A DNA stretch of 64,000 bases from Echiichthys vipera (GCA_963691815.1 OY829650.1:27767195-27831194); one strand, 5' to 3'; shown: positions 27,852-48,990, numbered from the stretch's first letter. Program-made: numbers and translations. Notes: generated by a model not told the origin, from the sequence alone.

Positions 27852-28729
27852 TCCCAGCCCTATGCTCCTGCTGTGTGGTCACTCTCTCCACTTAGCAGCA
27901 AAGACCAAGTGCCTGTTGTTGCAACCAATCAGATCCCTGATTTAACCCTGCGGACTGTGTGATTGGCTCATTCTGCAGAGGAATTTAACTGAGGATATGT
28001 AGTCCCAATACTGCCTGTTGACTCAGTAACAGACGAGTTTGTGTGTGTGTGTGTGTGTACGTGTGTGTGCTCACCAGGAGGTCCTTCCTATTCCTTATAA
28101 ACTGAGGAAATCTTGCCTTTGTTTATCATGTACAGATTAGCGGGGCTACAACTGTTAGTAGTTGTTTTCAATATTAATTAATCTGATCTCAGTTCATTTA
28201 GTAATTGTTTTGTCATATAAAGTGTCATAAAATGGTAAAAATGTATTATATTTTTTCACAGAACAATGTGCCATCCTTATGTTGTTTTGCACATGTTTAC
28301 GGTACTTTTGCATATATTACTATTGTAAATTTGTATATATACTGTTTTATGTACTTGTTTTATAGTTCTGTTTTTCCAAATATATAGTATTTTGTATGTT
28401 TATATGTTTGTTGTTGTGTATAGCTGACGTTTAATAATTTCCCCTGACCGTATTTGTTTGGTATTTGTGTTTTCTTTTTCTGTACTGATGTTGATGTAAA
28501 GAACTTTGTAACCTGTGTTAAAAATGCTTTATTTCATTTATACATGTATGTTTAAGAAAAACATCAAATCCTGAAATACGAGTTAATTCATTTTCTCTCG
28601 ATTGACTAATTGTTTCAGCTATAAAGATTAGAACCATAAATATAACTTGGGAATCTTGAGTTCATGTTTAATTTTCATTTTGATCATCATCATTATTATT
28701 TATTTTAACACTGAATGCCTTTATTAACT

Positions 28730-29015
28730 GTGGTGGAATAAGTACTAAGTACTAAGTACATTTACTCAAGTATTGCACAGCTAATGTAATCATCTGAGGT
28801 ACTTGACAAGTATTTCCATTGAATGTGTTTTCTACTTCTCCACTGCATTGAAGTAGAACATATTGTCCTTTTTACCTTATTACATTTATTTGATCACTTT
28901 TGTTCCCTGTTACTTTGCAGATTTGAATTTAGAAAACATGATTATCATGATGTGTGTGAGGATCATGAACTGATAATATAATAACACTGTATCAACTGTG
29001 CAATACAAGGGTTAT
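28730..29015 (+). repeat. Dispersed percomorph-type repeat, copy 3
   Basis: Begins 'tgtggtggaataagtactaa' and continues 'acatttactcaagtattgca', 'gaggtacttgacaagtattt' and 'tgttactttgcagattt'. Confidence 0.75.
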
Positions 29016-29069
29016 TCAAGTTCTCTTTAAACGCATTGAGGGCATATGGAGTATTTTTAATTTTTTTTT

Positions 29070-29268
29070 TGAAGATTATTTTTTGGGCGGTTTTTCAAGC
29101 CTTTATTATATAGGACAGGCAGACAGGAAATGGGGTGAGAGAGAGGGGGGGAGACATGCAGCAAGGGCCGCAGGTTGGAGTCAAACCCGCGACCATTGCC
29201 TCAAGGACCTTCAGCCTCTTTACATGGGGCTCTAACCACTGTACCCCCGGCCACCCCCATTTGGACTA
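29070..29268 (-). repeat. Fish SINE-like repeat (minus orientation)
   Basis: 'gcggtttttcaagcctttat', 'ataggacaggcagacaggaa', 'gagacatgcagcaagggccg', a reverse-strand B-box-like 'ggagtcaaacccgcgacc' and 'ggggctctaaccactgtacc' are the ordered landmarks of a common fish repeat. Confidence 0.7.
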
Positions 29269-29310
29269 CTTTGATGCACGTCTTGCACCAGATTGTCATG
29301 TTGACCATCA

Positions 29311-29478
<168 letters not shown>

Positions 29479-29759
29479 CAGCAAGTGTCTCTTGACCTTG
29501 TATCTGTTTATCCGTGCTGCTCTCCAGATGTGATGGACAGACACACACATGGGTGTCACACCTGGCCACAGGGCGGCTGCTCCACCAACATCTGTTAACA
29601 TCTCCTGAGCAGCGTCATCACTACATAACATCTACACAGTGACAAGTTCATCCCCAAAATGAAAATCTTCATCTACTCCTGTGGTTCTCATTGTATAGGG
29701 GTGGGATCCTTTAGTAATTAGATTTATTTACCGTGTATTTAAGATTCTACGTTATTTAT

Positions 29760-30185
29760 TTTACACGATAGTCACTGTAGTACACTTTTGAGGTACTTGT
29801 ACCTTACTTGAGGATTTCCATTTTCTACTGCATATCAGGTAAATATTGTACTTTTTACGCCACTATATTTATTTAATAACTTTAGTTACTTTACAGATTC
29901 ACATTAATAATGCAACATATAAATCAACTAATAAACATGAGGCATTATTTTAGGTTAACACTTCATTGATCCTCTAGGTGAAATTCACAAGCTACCAAAT
30001 TCCACCTTTACCAGCTGCAACATTAAAATGACGAAGGCAATAATGCTTGAAAAAACTATGATGTAATGATGTAATATACTGTATATTGTTCTGAAAATGG
30101 GCCAGTCTCCTTATTGAGTACTTTTACTTTTGGTACATTAAGTATTGATGCTGATACTTTTGGACTTTTACTCCACACAACACAC
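29760..30185 (+). repeat. Dispersed percomorph-type repeat, copy 4 (near full length)
   Basis: 'ttgaggtacttgtacctta', 'gtactttttacgccactata', 'ttagttactttacagattc', 'ccagctgcaacattaaaatg', 'tgagtacttttacttttggt' and 'tactttaagt'-like motifs occur in family order. Coordinates are approximate. Confidence 0.8.
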
Positions 30186-30241
30186 ACTTCTGTCTAGTGT
30201 TACACATAGGACACCGAACGAGTGGAATAGTTCTCCTTATC

Positions 30242-32673
30242 TTTATTGTATAAAAAAGAAAAAAGTACAAAATTCATGTAGAAAGTTTACAATAGAAAAA
30301 AAGTTGAAAAACAGCAACTGCATGTGACTGACACTGATCCTTGTTGGTGGGAGGGGGGCGAGCCCTGATCCAGGACCAGGTGATGACAGTAAGCACGGCT
30401 AAAAGCACTGCTAGCAAACCGATCTAACAATATGAATACACAAGCAGTAAACCAGTGTCTGCTGCAGCTAGCGTGGCTTGTTCTCTGTTTAGCATCATGC
30501 TAGCTGAACACCCGCATGTATCATTATGACTTTATACATAAAGGCTTTCAGAAATGTAAAAAAAAATGCCATGCTACAAACGTACAAAGGTGTAGCTGAG
30601 GCCAAGTGAGTGGCAAAATGAAACCTCCACAGCCAATCCCTGTTGAATTTTTAAGTACTGGAGGTGGGATCGCGTCAATAGTGGTTTACGTTTCAGTCAA
30701 ATGTTTCTGAAATTAAAGTTGAAATGCTCAAATAAGCGGGCACTTTAATCTAAAGTACATTACAGCACATGCATGTATTTTTTAGCATGTGTAGCACAGT
30801 TTTAAATTTACATCAGAAATACCCAGGTGATTTTCAATGACACGGTTTCAGCTCAGTCAGTTAAGGGAATTGCAAACAGTCTGATTTTGTCTTCTTTGTG
30901 CTTCTAAAAGGGAGAATACTTGTACTTTTCCATCTCATCTGGGAAGCCAATACATCACTTCCAGTATCTGGAGAGATCTGGTTTCCAATGTTTGCTTTAT
31001 GGCCCAAACCTTTGTAAATCATAATAAGACCATTGCTTTGAAACATAGTACCGTTTTAAATAACTGAGACTTTTTTTAGCACAAGCAGTGGACAAAAGGT
31101 ACCCATTTCTAAAGCTGGTAACATTTGAATTCTTTTTGTTATGATGCATCTACTTTCAGTGTGTACATTAACAGCTTTACCTCCAATTGTATTAAAGCTC
31201 TGTTTTAACAGTTGCGACTCAAGTACGGCTTGATTCATAGTTTTAATCAGGAATGAAAGAAAAAAATAAATAATACATTACATAAAAAATGAAAACCAAA
31301 AAAATAAGCTACAAAAAGGCTACTTTCCAAAATAAATTATGCTCTTCATATGAGCAATTAAACATATTGTCCCAAACTACAATGAAAATAATCGCACAGC
31401 CGAAGGGGTCAGCTTTACAAAACATCATCACATATTTTTCAACAATCAAAAGATCCAAATTATATATGTTTCTTCAACTCATGGAATATCATCTCAAATC
31501 CACTGGATTTAAATTCAAACTCGCTCTGCTGTTGCCAGTGGCCGCTCAGAAATACAAAAAGATCTCCCAAACACAGCGAACTCTTCTGCTTTGATAAGTA
31601 CTTTAAAGTCCATCGAAAGTTTTGTATTAGTTAAGAGTGATCTTCTGTAAGAATATTTACAATTGGTGAGAGAACTATAAACACTGTCGACACAGGCGGG
31701 CAAGGCCCTGGGAGCTCCCAACACTGGCAGAATGAACAGAGACAAAATGCTGAGCAGAGATGAAGCTATTTCTGTCCTTGAATGACTTTAAACCATGCTG
31801 ATGCTGGAGCATCTGGTAATGCAAATTACACTGCAAACGAAGCACTTGAAGAGTGTATGTGTGTTTCTTTGAAAAGTGTAACTGATTGTCCTACTTTTGG
31901 AGATTAGGCCTCAACACCCAGCTGAGCAGAAAGGCACGTCGTATGATCAAATGCATGAGTCTCAAATTGGGAGAGAGGTTCACTCTGTAGAATAACAGCC
32001 AACCGTTTTTTACCTGTGATTCAGACAGAGCTTCCAGTTTCACAGCTTATAAGAAGGGGGGGACTGGAGAGATATCATCCATTTTAAGAGAATAACAGAC
32101 ATCCTCCAGAAAAATGGTGTCTGATATTGAAGCTAAATGAAAAAGCACCACAAGATAATGAGGGCCTTCACTTCCAGAACATGCCACTCGCCGTCACACT
32201 CGTCTGTGTAGTTGAAAGCCCAATATGGAAATATCTGTAGGCTATTTTCCAAAATGGATGAAAGCTTTTTTGCACAGATCTCTCAGTATTCACATTTGAC
32301 CCGCGTCTGCCATGTGCTCACACACATACACACACACTTGACTGAAGAGATGAGCAACAAAGACAGTGAAAGCAAGCGGATTTTACAAAATATACAGGTA
32401 GGAAAGTGACTGTCCGTCCATCAGCTGCAGTCTGTACCAGCAGACTGACTGACTGACGGACGGACTGTCAGGCAGACAGACAGGCAGGGTTCAGTTTCCA
32501 CAGGTTGTAGACAATTCCAGCTGCTGATCTCGTCCTCCCCAAATTCTTTGTTCCAAGCAAAAGTTTTTCATTTCAGGCTGCGTTAGTACTCCGGGTTCGA
32601 ATGGAGAACAGCGCATCAACCCGTTCTGAATGTATAAAGTTGCCATGGTAACCAGTGCTCGTGGGCTCTCTCT
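30242..32673 (-). other. bbc3: Probable long bbc3 3' UTR with polyadenylation signal at its far end
   Basis: The minus strand carries AATAAA at 30247-30242 (TTTATT on plus), preceded by A/T-rich sequence. The 2.4 kb between it and the bbc3 stop holds no recognised transposon and no minus-strand exon. This looks like a 3' UTR, but transcript evidence is needed for its extent. Confidence 0.45.
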
Positions 32674-40403
<7,730 letters not shown>

Positions 40404-40962
40404 CTCAGTAGTAGTCTAAATCACACAGACATGCACCGATGTAAATACACACCCGGACAGCAAGTACTGCAGCATCAACAATGACAATGACATGATAGTC
40501 TCAAAAATACATGATTTTTTAAATTAAAATCAACACAAAATAATGGTGGCCCTGAGAGCTCAATGCATAAATGACTTACTTAGTGTCCCCTGTAAACAGT
40601 TCCCATTGTTGTGTGTGCCACTTGCTGTGTGTTTCTGTATTTGGTTGTTTTTTTCTGTATTTGTTTCTTTATTTGCTTGTGCTTTGTCTATTTGCATATG
40701 TTTTCTTAATTTGCAGTGGATTGAAGTGTACAAAATAAGTGCTAAGACAAAAATGCTAAAAGAAGAACTAGTTAAGTCTATAGGCTAAAGATAATACAAT
40801 AGCTGGTTAAAACACCAGAATGCAAATTCTGTTTTTTCTACAATAATTTAGCCACAGATTGGACAAACAGATTACTAAGAAACAATAATAAAAAAAATGC
40901 TCAAGAACTATTTAAAAATAATATACACAATCAAATTTGGCAATAATAATAACATTTTTATC

Positions 40963-40994
<32 letters not shown>

Positions 40995-41199
40995 AATTTT
41001 AAAAAACTTCAAGAAGCAAATTGTATGTTTTTTCGACTACAAACGGGCCGCAGTATATATTTAAAGGTGTTTTCCGGTATATGAATACATAAATACGTCT
41101 TCAGTTCTAATGTTAGCCCCATTGTTTTCCTTTCTCCCCGGTTTGACCCACCAACCCATACTTTCTTCTAAAGACCGCTAGGGGGCGACGGCGGCTCCC

Positions 41200-41261
41200 G
41201 TCATGAGAGCACGAGACTTGTTTGTAAACAGAACTGTGCCGCACGAGCACGAGGACGCGCC

Positions 41262-41306
<45 letters not shown>

Positions 41307-41830
41307 TGCACGGCAGGCCACGCGGCTCTCTGCGTTTGAACAGCAGTGAGTGACGATAGGAAGGAAAACTGCGAAGTTCAAGGCAGAAAACAGTGTGAAT
41401 AAACCCTCAAACTAACGTGTAATTTACATATTTTCTCCACTTTAATACATTTTATTTTGTGTCGGTTTCAACATAAAAACCTGAAAACGAGCAGAGAAAG
41501 TTTCTGGACGAAAAACGACCATTGAGCTTGACGTTTAGTCCACTAAAGCATTGATTCATGAATCGTTCCGTCGCGTGTGTTGAGTTTGTTGTTTACATTT
41601 CTCCGGTCCTAATTAGTCACATACCGCGAGACATCACAGTTGAAGGCTATTTCGACAAGTCTAACTATAAACTCTATTTTAGCTGTTTTTCTTTGCTTGA
41701 ACTGTCTGTATCTGTCTGGACATGCCCCGAAGCTGAGAGAAACTACAAGGTTGGAGAAAGAGTCCAGTCGAAGCTAGTTTAGCTGTGCCACTGTGGGTAT
41801 GTTAGAAAAGGGGTAAGTTCGTGTTAACTA
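41200..41830. promoter_or_regulatory. Probable bbc3 promoter / divergent promoter region
   Basis: CpG- and GC-richer sequence upstream of bbc3, including 'gcacgaggacgcgcccgcg'. A perfect p53 half-site, GGACATGCCC, lies at 41718-41727. The bbc3 transcription start is not determined. Confidence 0.4.
41266..41305. repeat. (CA)n microsatellite
   Basis: A 40-bp CA tract in the putative bbc3 promoter region. Confidence 0.97.
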
Positions 41831-42188
41831 GCAAAACACATGACACTCAGCCGAGCTTTTATTCTGACAGATGAACCCCTCTGAGCTGTCACCTCCTAAC
41901 GCACTCCTGCAGCGGTGGTAACGCGGGTCAAAGGGATGTGCACTGAGGCTTACTGGGTCTGTGTGCCGCTCCGTGGTGAGGCTGTCTTCGGGTCAGGAAG
42001 CGGCCGAAACAGGTGGACATCAGAGGGGACCGATGTGCCAAAACAACCGGCGAACGGTCACAAGATGTCAGAGTCCACTCCGGTGAAAACGAGTCACTCC
42101 ATGTCCAGTTTCAGGTTTGATGTGTTTCAATAAGTATTGAGCCTGTTTTCCTGTTGAATTACCCCATCAGAATAAAAGTACCGGCGAG

Positions 42189-42308
42189 ATGTACCGAATA
42201 ACGGAGCGGCTTGTCGTCGGTGCTGTCGCCTGTCTGTCCGGGATGCTCTGTGTGAGCGGTCTTCTTCTGCTTCAACTATCTTCGTCAAAGCAAAGACAAG
42301 GGAGCTGA
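42189..42308 (+). CDS. Candidate 39-residue single-pass membrane microprotein ORF
   Basis: ATG (gagATGt context) to TGA encodes a short basic/acidic N-terminus (MYRITER), about 23 hydrophobic residues (LVVGAVACLSGMLCVSGLL onward) and a basic tail (SSSKQRQGS). A plausible 3' splice acceptor (accccatcag) precedes it at 42170. AATAAA with a GU-rich downstream stretch follows 23 nt after the stop. A strong donor (AAAGGG|GTAAGT) lies at 41813, which would give a two-exon gene divergent from bbc3. I recognise no family. Chance is possible at this size. Confidence 0.3.
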   Translation: MYRITERLVVGAVACLSGMLCVSGLLLLQLSSSKQRQGS

Positions 42309-42330
42309 CGTCCGGTGGGACGTTTCAGAA

Positions 42331-42336
42331 TAAAAT
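42331..42336 (+). terminator. Polyadenylation signal downstream of the 39-residue ORF
   Basis: AATAAA followed within 10 nt by tgttgtgttttttt, a typical GU/U-rich downstream element. Confidence 0.45.
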
Positions 42337-42359
42337 ATGTTGTGTTTTTTTCTCTTCTT

Positions 42360-44170
42360 AAAATGTTTCTTAGCTGGGATTTAAACAACATTCTTTATTT
42401 GGGTATTATTTTATGTAACATATTGTGAACCTTTCTACAATTGTTGGTCAATAGTTTGCACATTCCTGCACAAAAATGTACCAGTCTTTCTTTACTTTCA
42501 TTTATGTTTCTTGACTTTTTCAGTGCTTTTTATCCTTTTCATTTCCTCTTACTATGATTATTGTTTTGCGCCAAAATGCACCAAGGCAAATTCATTGTAT
42601 TAACACAACATTGCATTAAACCTGATTCTGATTCATGTGGTTAAATTAACATAATGAGAAATGCACACATTGGCCTAAACATGCACGGTCAGTTAACTTA
42701 ATGCTACAAAACGTAGACATGGGTGAATAAAACCCTAACACCATAACAAACTAAGGCTATATGTGTTATGGCATGTGACACTGTAAAAACAAAACAAAAA
42801 CTAAACCTTTGGTTCATACTTGGTCTACATTTTTAATACCAGGGACATGTTGAGTGCCATTTTAATTCTCCATCTGAACTGTTTTTCTTTTTACTTTTTA
42901 ACAATATTAGGTTGTAATAATGATTACGCTCGCAATGCACTTAACAGTAAGCGAATTGTCTTTTGAACCCTCAGTTAACATACTTTTATTTTGAAGGGCG
43001 AATCACAGCGTTGTCTGGTTGAGATGACTTCCTTCTCCTACTCATCGACAAGTGCTGACATGCTCCAAGACAGGATGCTGCTGTCTCACTTTCTACCCCC
43101 CCCCCCCTCTCTCTTTACCTTCTTTCTTCCTTTCCTGGGTTATTTTAGTTTATGTTTTATACGTAACAACCTGAGGGCTGCATTGCAAATGAAACCGTTT
43201 CTTACAATAACTCACTGTCAATTTCCCTGTCCCTCAGCTCAATCCAGCAGACTTTATTGTTAGTCTTTATTGTATTATTTAGATTGATTTATTTTAATGC
43301 TCCTCATATCCTGTGTTTTCCCTCCCCTACTCCCTCTGTTACTTTTTTTTATCTCTCATCTCAGGACACAAGCTATTTCCTCATCATGTGACAACTCCAA
43401 GCAGGCATCAACAAAACAGCCCCCTACCACAGCCACCCACCCACACAAACAAACGCATACATCCCCAACCCCCAGCTGGCCCTCCCCTAATTTCCTTCCC
43501 AGTATGACACATCTGCAGCAGCTGCAAACCAACACAGTGTGATCCTGTGCAGAGTGGAGCTGAGTCAGCACTTAGTGAGAAGTGCATCTGTTTGGTATAA
43601 CACGTTTAATGCAAGAGAGACTGTGTTGGTATTACCTATAATCACTACTGACAGTTGATCCGTGCAAAGAAAGAGCAACTGCTGAAGGTTCATCACGGGT
43701 CATTCATATTAATAGCGTTCATGTTGTCATGGTGTAAACAACCCTCTGTGCGTTTAGATGACAGGATTGCCCATTATGGGATGAACGCCCTATTGTGTTA
43801 AATTTCAGCCTAGTAGATGTTTTTTTTTTTTATTGCTGAGAATTAATACCTTTTCCCTAAAAGGACTGAATTCAAATAAAAATAATCCTATGAATTCGCC
43901 GCACAATCCTATCCAGGATGAAATGAACAATTCAGTGCATTTTCATGCTCCAGAGAGAAGGTAAGCAGTGACACGTCTTCCAACTGTCCATGTTGAGTCT
44001 TGTGCAAACAGCAGTGTTTACTCTTGACTAACTGTGAGTCCAAATGCTCTACTTTTTACATGGACTGCAACTAAAATAAAGTTCTGAGTCACATGTTGTG
44101 CCTTGGGTGTTTTCATCCTAAAGAGACGATCATATTGTGTTTTGCACATTTTTTTAAACTAAGGTTAATG
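42360..44170. other. Intergenic sequence, nothing specific seen
   Basis: AT-rich DNA with a C-run and pyrimidine tract near 43096-43125 and Pro/His-rich random frames around 43380-43510. No exon or named repeat recognised. Confidence 0.5.
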
Positions 44171-44179
44171 TCAGCAACA

Positions 44180-44600
44180 GTGATGGAAGAGGATAGACTG
44201 TAAGTAACAGCAGTGTCAAATATTAAAAGTCCTGCATTCAAAATCTTACTTAAGTACAAATAAGTGGAGATCAAAATATACTTAAAGTAACACAAATAAA
44301 GAACTCATCATGCAGAATGATCCTTTTTAGAATAATAGCCTATAAACTATATTACTGGATTATAATTACTGATGCATTCATTTATACATCACTTTAATGT
44401 TGTAGCTTATAAAGGTGGAGCTCAATTTCATTATATAATATACCACTGGGGTGCTTAATCTATAATAATGCAACATATAAGTTGATTTACATTTTGTATT
44501 AATAATCTAGATCTTCACATTTAGTAACAAACAGTATAAAATAAATGTAATTAAGTACAATAGTCCACGTCTGGAATAAACAGGTCAGAAACAGACCACA
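44180..44600 (-). repeat. Dispersed percomorph-type repeat, copy 5
   Basis: In reverse orientation: 'caaaatcttacttaagtaca', 'tcatcatgcagaatgatcc', 'ttataattactgatgcattc' and 'aaaggtggagctc' match the family order. Confidence 0.75.
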
Positions 44601-45017
44601 TCTTAATGGTAAATAATAAATATTTAAAATTTGTGTCTTAATACATATAATTTGAATCCAGTCCAGTGAAAATGTGTGTTGTGTGCAGCTTGTCTTGCAT
44701 TATTTATTGGTAAAGAAAAAGAGGAGCCATTTAAATGAGGAATCTTTTCTTTTGTCTCAACATCAGTGAAGTTCATTCTCTGCACTCATTTGTACATTTA
44801 CTGAATGTTTTTGTTCACAGTTGTTAATGAAGACATATGGCTTCGCCAGATGTTTGAAATAAAATGTTTTTGTCACATTTTTCATTACTATTATGTCTGA
44901 TTTTGTTACTTTGGTAAATGTTGTGTTATAGTTCATTTGTTTTCCCTGAATGTCAACACATCCAACGGTGAATCATCCAGAATGCAGATATGTTTGCACT
45001 TTCAGACAAAGAAACAG

Positions 45018-45169
<152 letters not shown>

Positions 45170-45649
45170 CAGTTTCCCTCTGAGGTAACTGTAATGTGAC
45201 GGCTGTACAACCAGTTCCTTTGGATGCAAACTGAATCCCTGCACTTGAAGCTTCAATAGAAATTATTTTGATGGCATTGCGGATAGATTTCCTAAACCCA
45301 AACATTAGAAATAATAATCCGGGATTAGTGAATGTTTTGTTAACACTGGAATCCATTTATGGCAAATTGCTTAATCCAAATATGCAGTCAGCCACTGACA
45401 CATATGGATTTTGAACACTTCACGGGCACATTTTAAAATCTACATAACTCCAAAATCTGTCCGTACTCCAGTGCAATTTTTTCATTTATGTTAAGCTCAC
45501 TCTGGCACACAACATCTTGCTGTTCAGACTGGAGGCTGCTACACTCATAATAATGATTTTTCATGACAGAAACCTAAAGTTGCAATCAGAACAGCAGCCC
45601 AATTGGTGCAGCTTTAACACGCAACAGTCTGAAAACCCTGAATAACATT

Positions 45650-46000
45650 AGCATCCCAAATGACTTCAGACACCCCCGCTGTTGGGACCCCTGACCTTCA
45701 GACCATTGTCCTCTGTGCACACCCCTCAGCTGCAGGGCATGAGACAGGGGCGGCTCAGCCGAGCTGCGGGTCCGAGGCTGTTTAATCGGCCGGAAATGGC
45801 AGTGTGTCTCATGACCCCCCCTACACTTCCTCCAGCACCAGATTGTCGCGCACACCCCTGTTTGAGGAGGAGGAGGGGGGAGTGAAAAGGAGTGGGTCCC
45901 CTCTCAGGTACATGTCCGGGCGAACATCCTCTGCCAGCTTTGAGACAGACGCACTTTGCACAACATGCGGTCAACAGTTAACGTGTAGAGACTAGATAAT
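45650..46000. other. GC-rich intergenic island
   Basis: Markedly GC-richer than its surroundings and open in several frames on both strands. None of the translations is recognisable. It could be a conserved regulatory element or CpG-rich non-coding DNA. Confidence 0.3.
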
Positions 46001-47458
46001 GAATGTCAATTTAAGTCAAGACTGTGACCATCAGAGATCCTGTCAGGGCACCTTTGTTATACTGTTTCTGACTTTTTTTTAAAGGGTAAAATTCAAAGTA
46101 TTCATGAATACCCTGAATTACTTTTGGAATAATAACACGTAAAAGCTTGTCAAAAAGGTCCAGACATTTAATTGGAAAATACATTTTTGGTTCTTAATGT
46201 TTCATCCGTCTCATGAATAGATTCATCTACAGTGCTTTGTTTAATTATTCTTTATAATGTTTGTAGTTGCTAGGTCACACCACATCCTCCATATGCCAAA
46301 TCGAAGTTAATGGCTGCACCTTACACCCATGAACCTCCATCGGAAAAATGAACCCACAGTTCTGCCTCAACGGAATTAATAAACATGCATAAATAAACCT
46401 TAATGCTTACTGCCTTAAATGTACTTGTTTTCTTGCCTTCATCATCTTTCTGTCATCATCAGCATCATTAAATTATTTTGGGAGTTAATAGCTGCAAAGC
46501 ACAATTTCCATATTTTTTGGGGAAATGACCATTTATTATGGAAAAGCACAGTTTAACCAGCTGTCCCCTTATATTCACCTGCAGTTTAGACTGGTATTAC
46601 TATTGTGAAGTTTTGTCATCAAAGTTTCCAGTGCCAGTGTGTTAACTAAATGTGACCTTTATTGATATTAATTCTCTACCTGTTCTCATCCAAACTCATC
46701 ACCTACGGATACTTTATCAGGGCCCATTGGTGTCACTTGACAGGACACTTTGTTTGTTTGATCTGTTCATCAAACTGTGACGCTCCTCTACGGTCTCTGT
46801 TTTAAACAACTTGGTTAACACTGGGGATTCAAGCACAGCTACATGGCTGGTTTAAGGCGAGAAAGCCACTTGGTTAGGGATGTCGATCTTAATTCGGTAG
46901 CACTTGCTGAGTGTGCATGTGAAGGCCGCAGAGTTTACAATACTTTTAAAATACTATTTAAAATGGACGCTCAAAGGTCAGTCGATATCAAACAGGATTT
47001 GAGAGCTGTGACAAAACATGTCATTTGGCGCCCTGGGAATGGGAACTGGTTGCAGTTGTTGTTTTTATGCTGAAACCTTCTCTGGATGTGTATCTCCCCA
47101 CCAATCATATCATCCATACTGAGATCAAATTTTACTGACCATCTCTATCTCTTGTATCCAGAGATGTTTTGACTCTGATTTGTTTTTATTTGTGTAGATT
47201 CGTGCAACAGGAGAACAAGTGCAGGCTAAAGGGTCGGTCACGCCTCAGCACCCAGAACACCTGCGGATGCCAATGACCGAGGTCACCTGTTAGGTTTTCA
47301 GTTCCAAACCTCATCGTGGACATTGTTTTTCTGCCCTGCAGTGTGTGTGGTACGTGTGTGTGTGTAACTTGAGTGCAGCTATGCAACTAGAGAGACATGA
47401 CGGCACCAGATAAGGTGTACGCACAGCTCTCTGACCCTGTCTCTGTGTTTGCCTGATT

Positions 47459-47603
<145 letters not shown>

Positions 47604-47884
47604 CATCTATAATGTGATAAGCATGTAAATTACTCACTTCTGCAGTAGAACCAGATCGTCCTCCTTCCTCCCTTCAGCCAAACCACCCTGGTCGGTCCTG
47701 CTTCATGTCGGTTTACATGTCGATCAGAACACAACAGCTGTGTGCGCGGTACAGTCTATTTAATTGGCAGCACGGTGCTGCTGCTGAACACATCTGGACA
47801 TCTGGACAGGTGTTGACAGTGCAACAGTCTGCAGGATGATCTGAGGTTCACTCTGTCACTAAACTGCAACGCTGTAAACAGACC

Positions 47885-48315
47885 AGGAGTGGTGGAATGT
47901 AACATGTACAACACAACAATTACATTTACTCAAATACTTTACTTACATTTCGTAATATGTTACTTGAGTATTTCCATTTTATGTTATTCGACAAAGTTAT
48001 TGAGGTGTATTCTACTTATTACTCCATATTCTGACAGCTTTTGTTACTTTGCAAATTCAGATCATTATTACAAAATCTAATGAACAATTGAATGATGATG
48101 TATTATGGGAGGAGGATAAGCATCTCAGGCTAAAGTAAATAAATGAGCTCCTTCTTTACCAGCTGCAACATTAAAGTGATGAACACATTAATGCATCACT
48201 AATTATAATCCAGTAATATAGGTATATAATATTCTGAAATGTGTCATTCTGCACACTGAGTACTTTATGCTTATGTACTTTTATGCGAATACTTTTGTAC
48301 TTGAACCAAAATACA
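47885..48315 (+). repeat. Dispersed percomorph-type repeat, copy 6 (near full length)
   Basis: 'gagtggtggaatgtaacatg', 'acatttactcaaatacttt', 'ttgagtatttccattttatg', 'ttgttactttgcaaattcag', 'ccagctgcaacattaaagtg', 'cattaatgcatcac' and 'gcacactgagtacttta' appear in order. Confidence 0.85.
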
Positions 48316-48414
48316 ATTTCAAATGAAAACCCTGTGGTGTTTTGCTGCTTTACTGCTAAATAATTATTTTGTTTTTGTTTCTTTATTAAAGAAAATATGT
48401 TTATTTAATTGTGT

Positions 48415-48990
48415 GCATGCGTATACCCACACCACCAAATTGAAACCAAACATCCTTCTATGGTTGGAAACTGAGAGGCGTGTCTTGCTAGTCGAGCTGA
48501 CAGTTCTATGGGAGCAGGGCATCCAGGAAGCCTACAAGAGGAAAACGGCACAGTACCCTGTCTTAGTGGCAGAATGCCAAGAGAAAGGCTGGAGAGCATC
48601 AACATATCCAGTGGAAGTCGGCTGCTGTGGCTTTTTATGAGCCTCTCAACCAACCGCTTCCCGAGGGACATCAATTACACCTCAGCAAATGTCAAGAAGG
48701 TCCTAAAAAGTAATTTCTGAAGAAGCAGCAAAGGGAAGTTTTTGGCTTTGGCTGTTGAGAAAAGACAATAGCTGAGTGAATAGAGAAACCATACAGTGGA
48801 CCTGACCATCAAAATGCAGCTGCAGGGAGTGGCAGGGAGAAGTCCCTGATCGCTGTCCCACCATCCTGAGATGTTCTGGTGAATAAAGGGGCGAAACATC
48901 AGCGAAGGATGGCTCCCAGCTGAACACCCTGCAGCTTGTACTGAGGCACGTGCCTGAGTGCAGCAGGCAGAATACCATGCAGGTCCAACA
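48415..48990 (+). pseudogene. Retrotransposon 3' fragment: decayed restriction-like endonuclease end plus 3' UTR
   Basis: A frame from about 48430 reads KLKPNILLW, then LLVELTVLWEQGIQEAYKRK and ECQEKGWRASTYPVEVGCCG. After a stop/frameshift another frame reads SEEAAKGSFWLWLLRKDN (about 48716-48770). This order is that of the C-terminal end of non-LTR retrotransposon polyproteins common in fish. The following 'gagatgttctggtgaataa' and 'ggggcgaaacatcag' fit the element's 3' UTR. It is 5'-truncated and broken, with no reverse transcriptase left. Confidence 0.75.

Noticed and set aside
29135..29300. Open frame starting MRERGGDMQQGPQVGVKPAT
   Set aside because: It is a translated common SINE-like repeat, not a gene.
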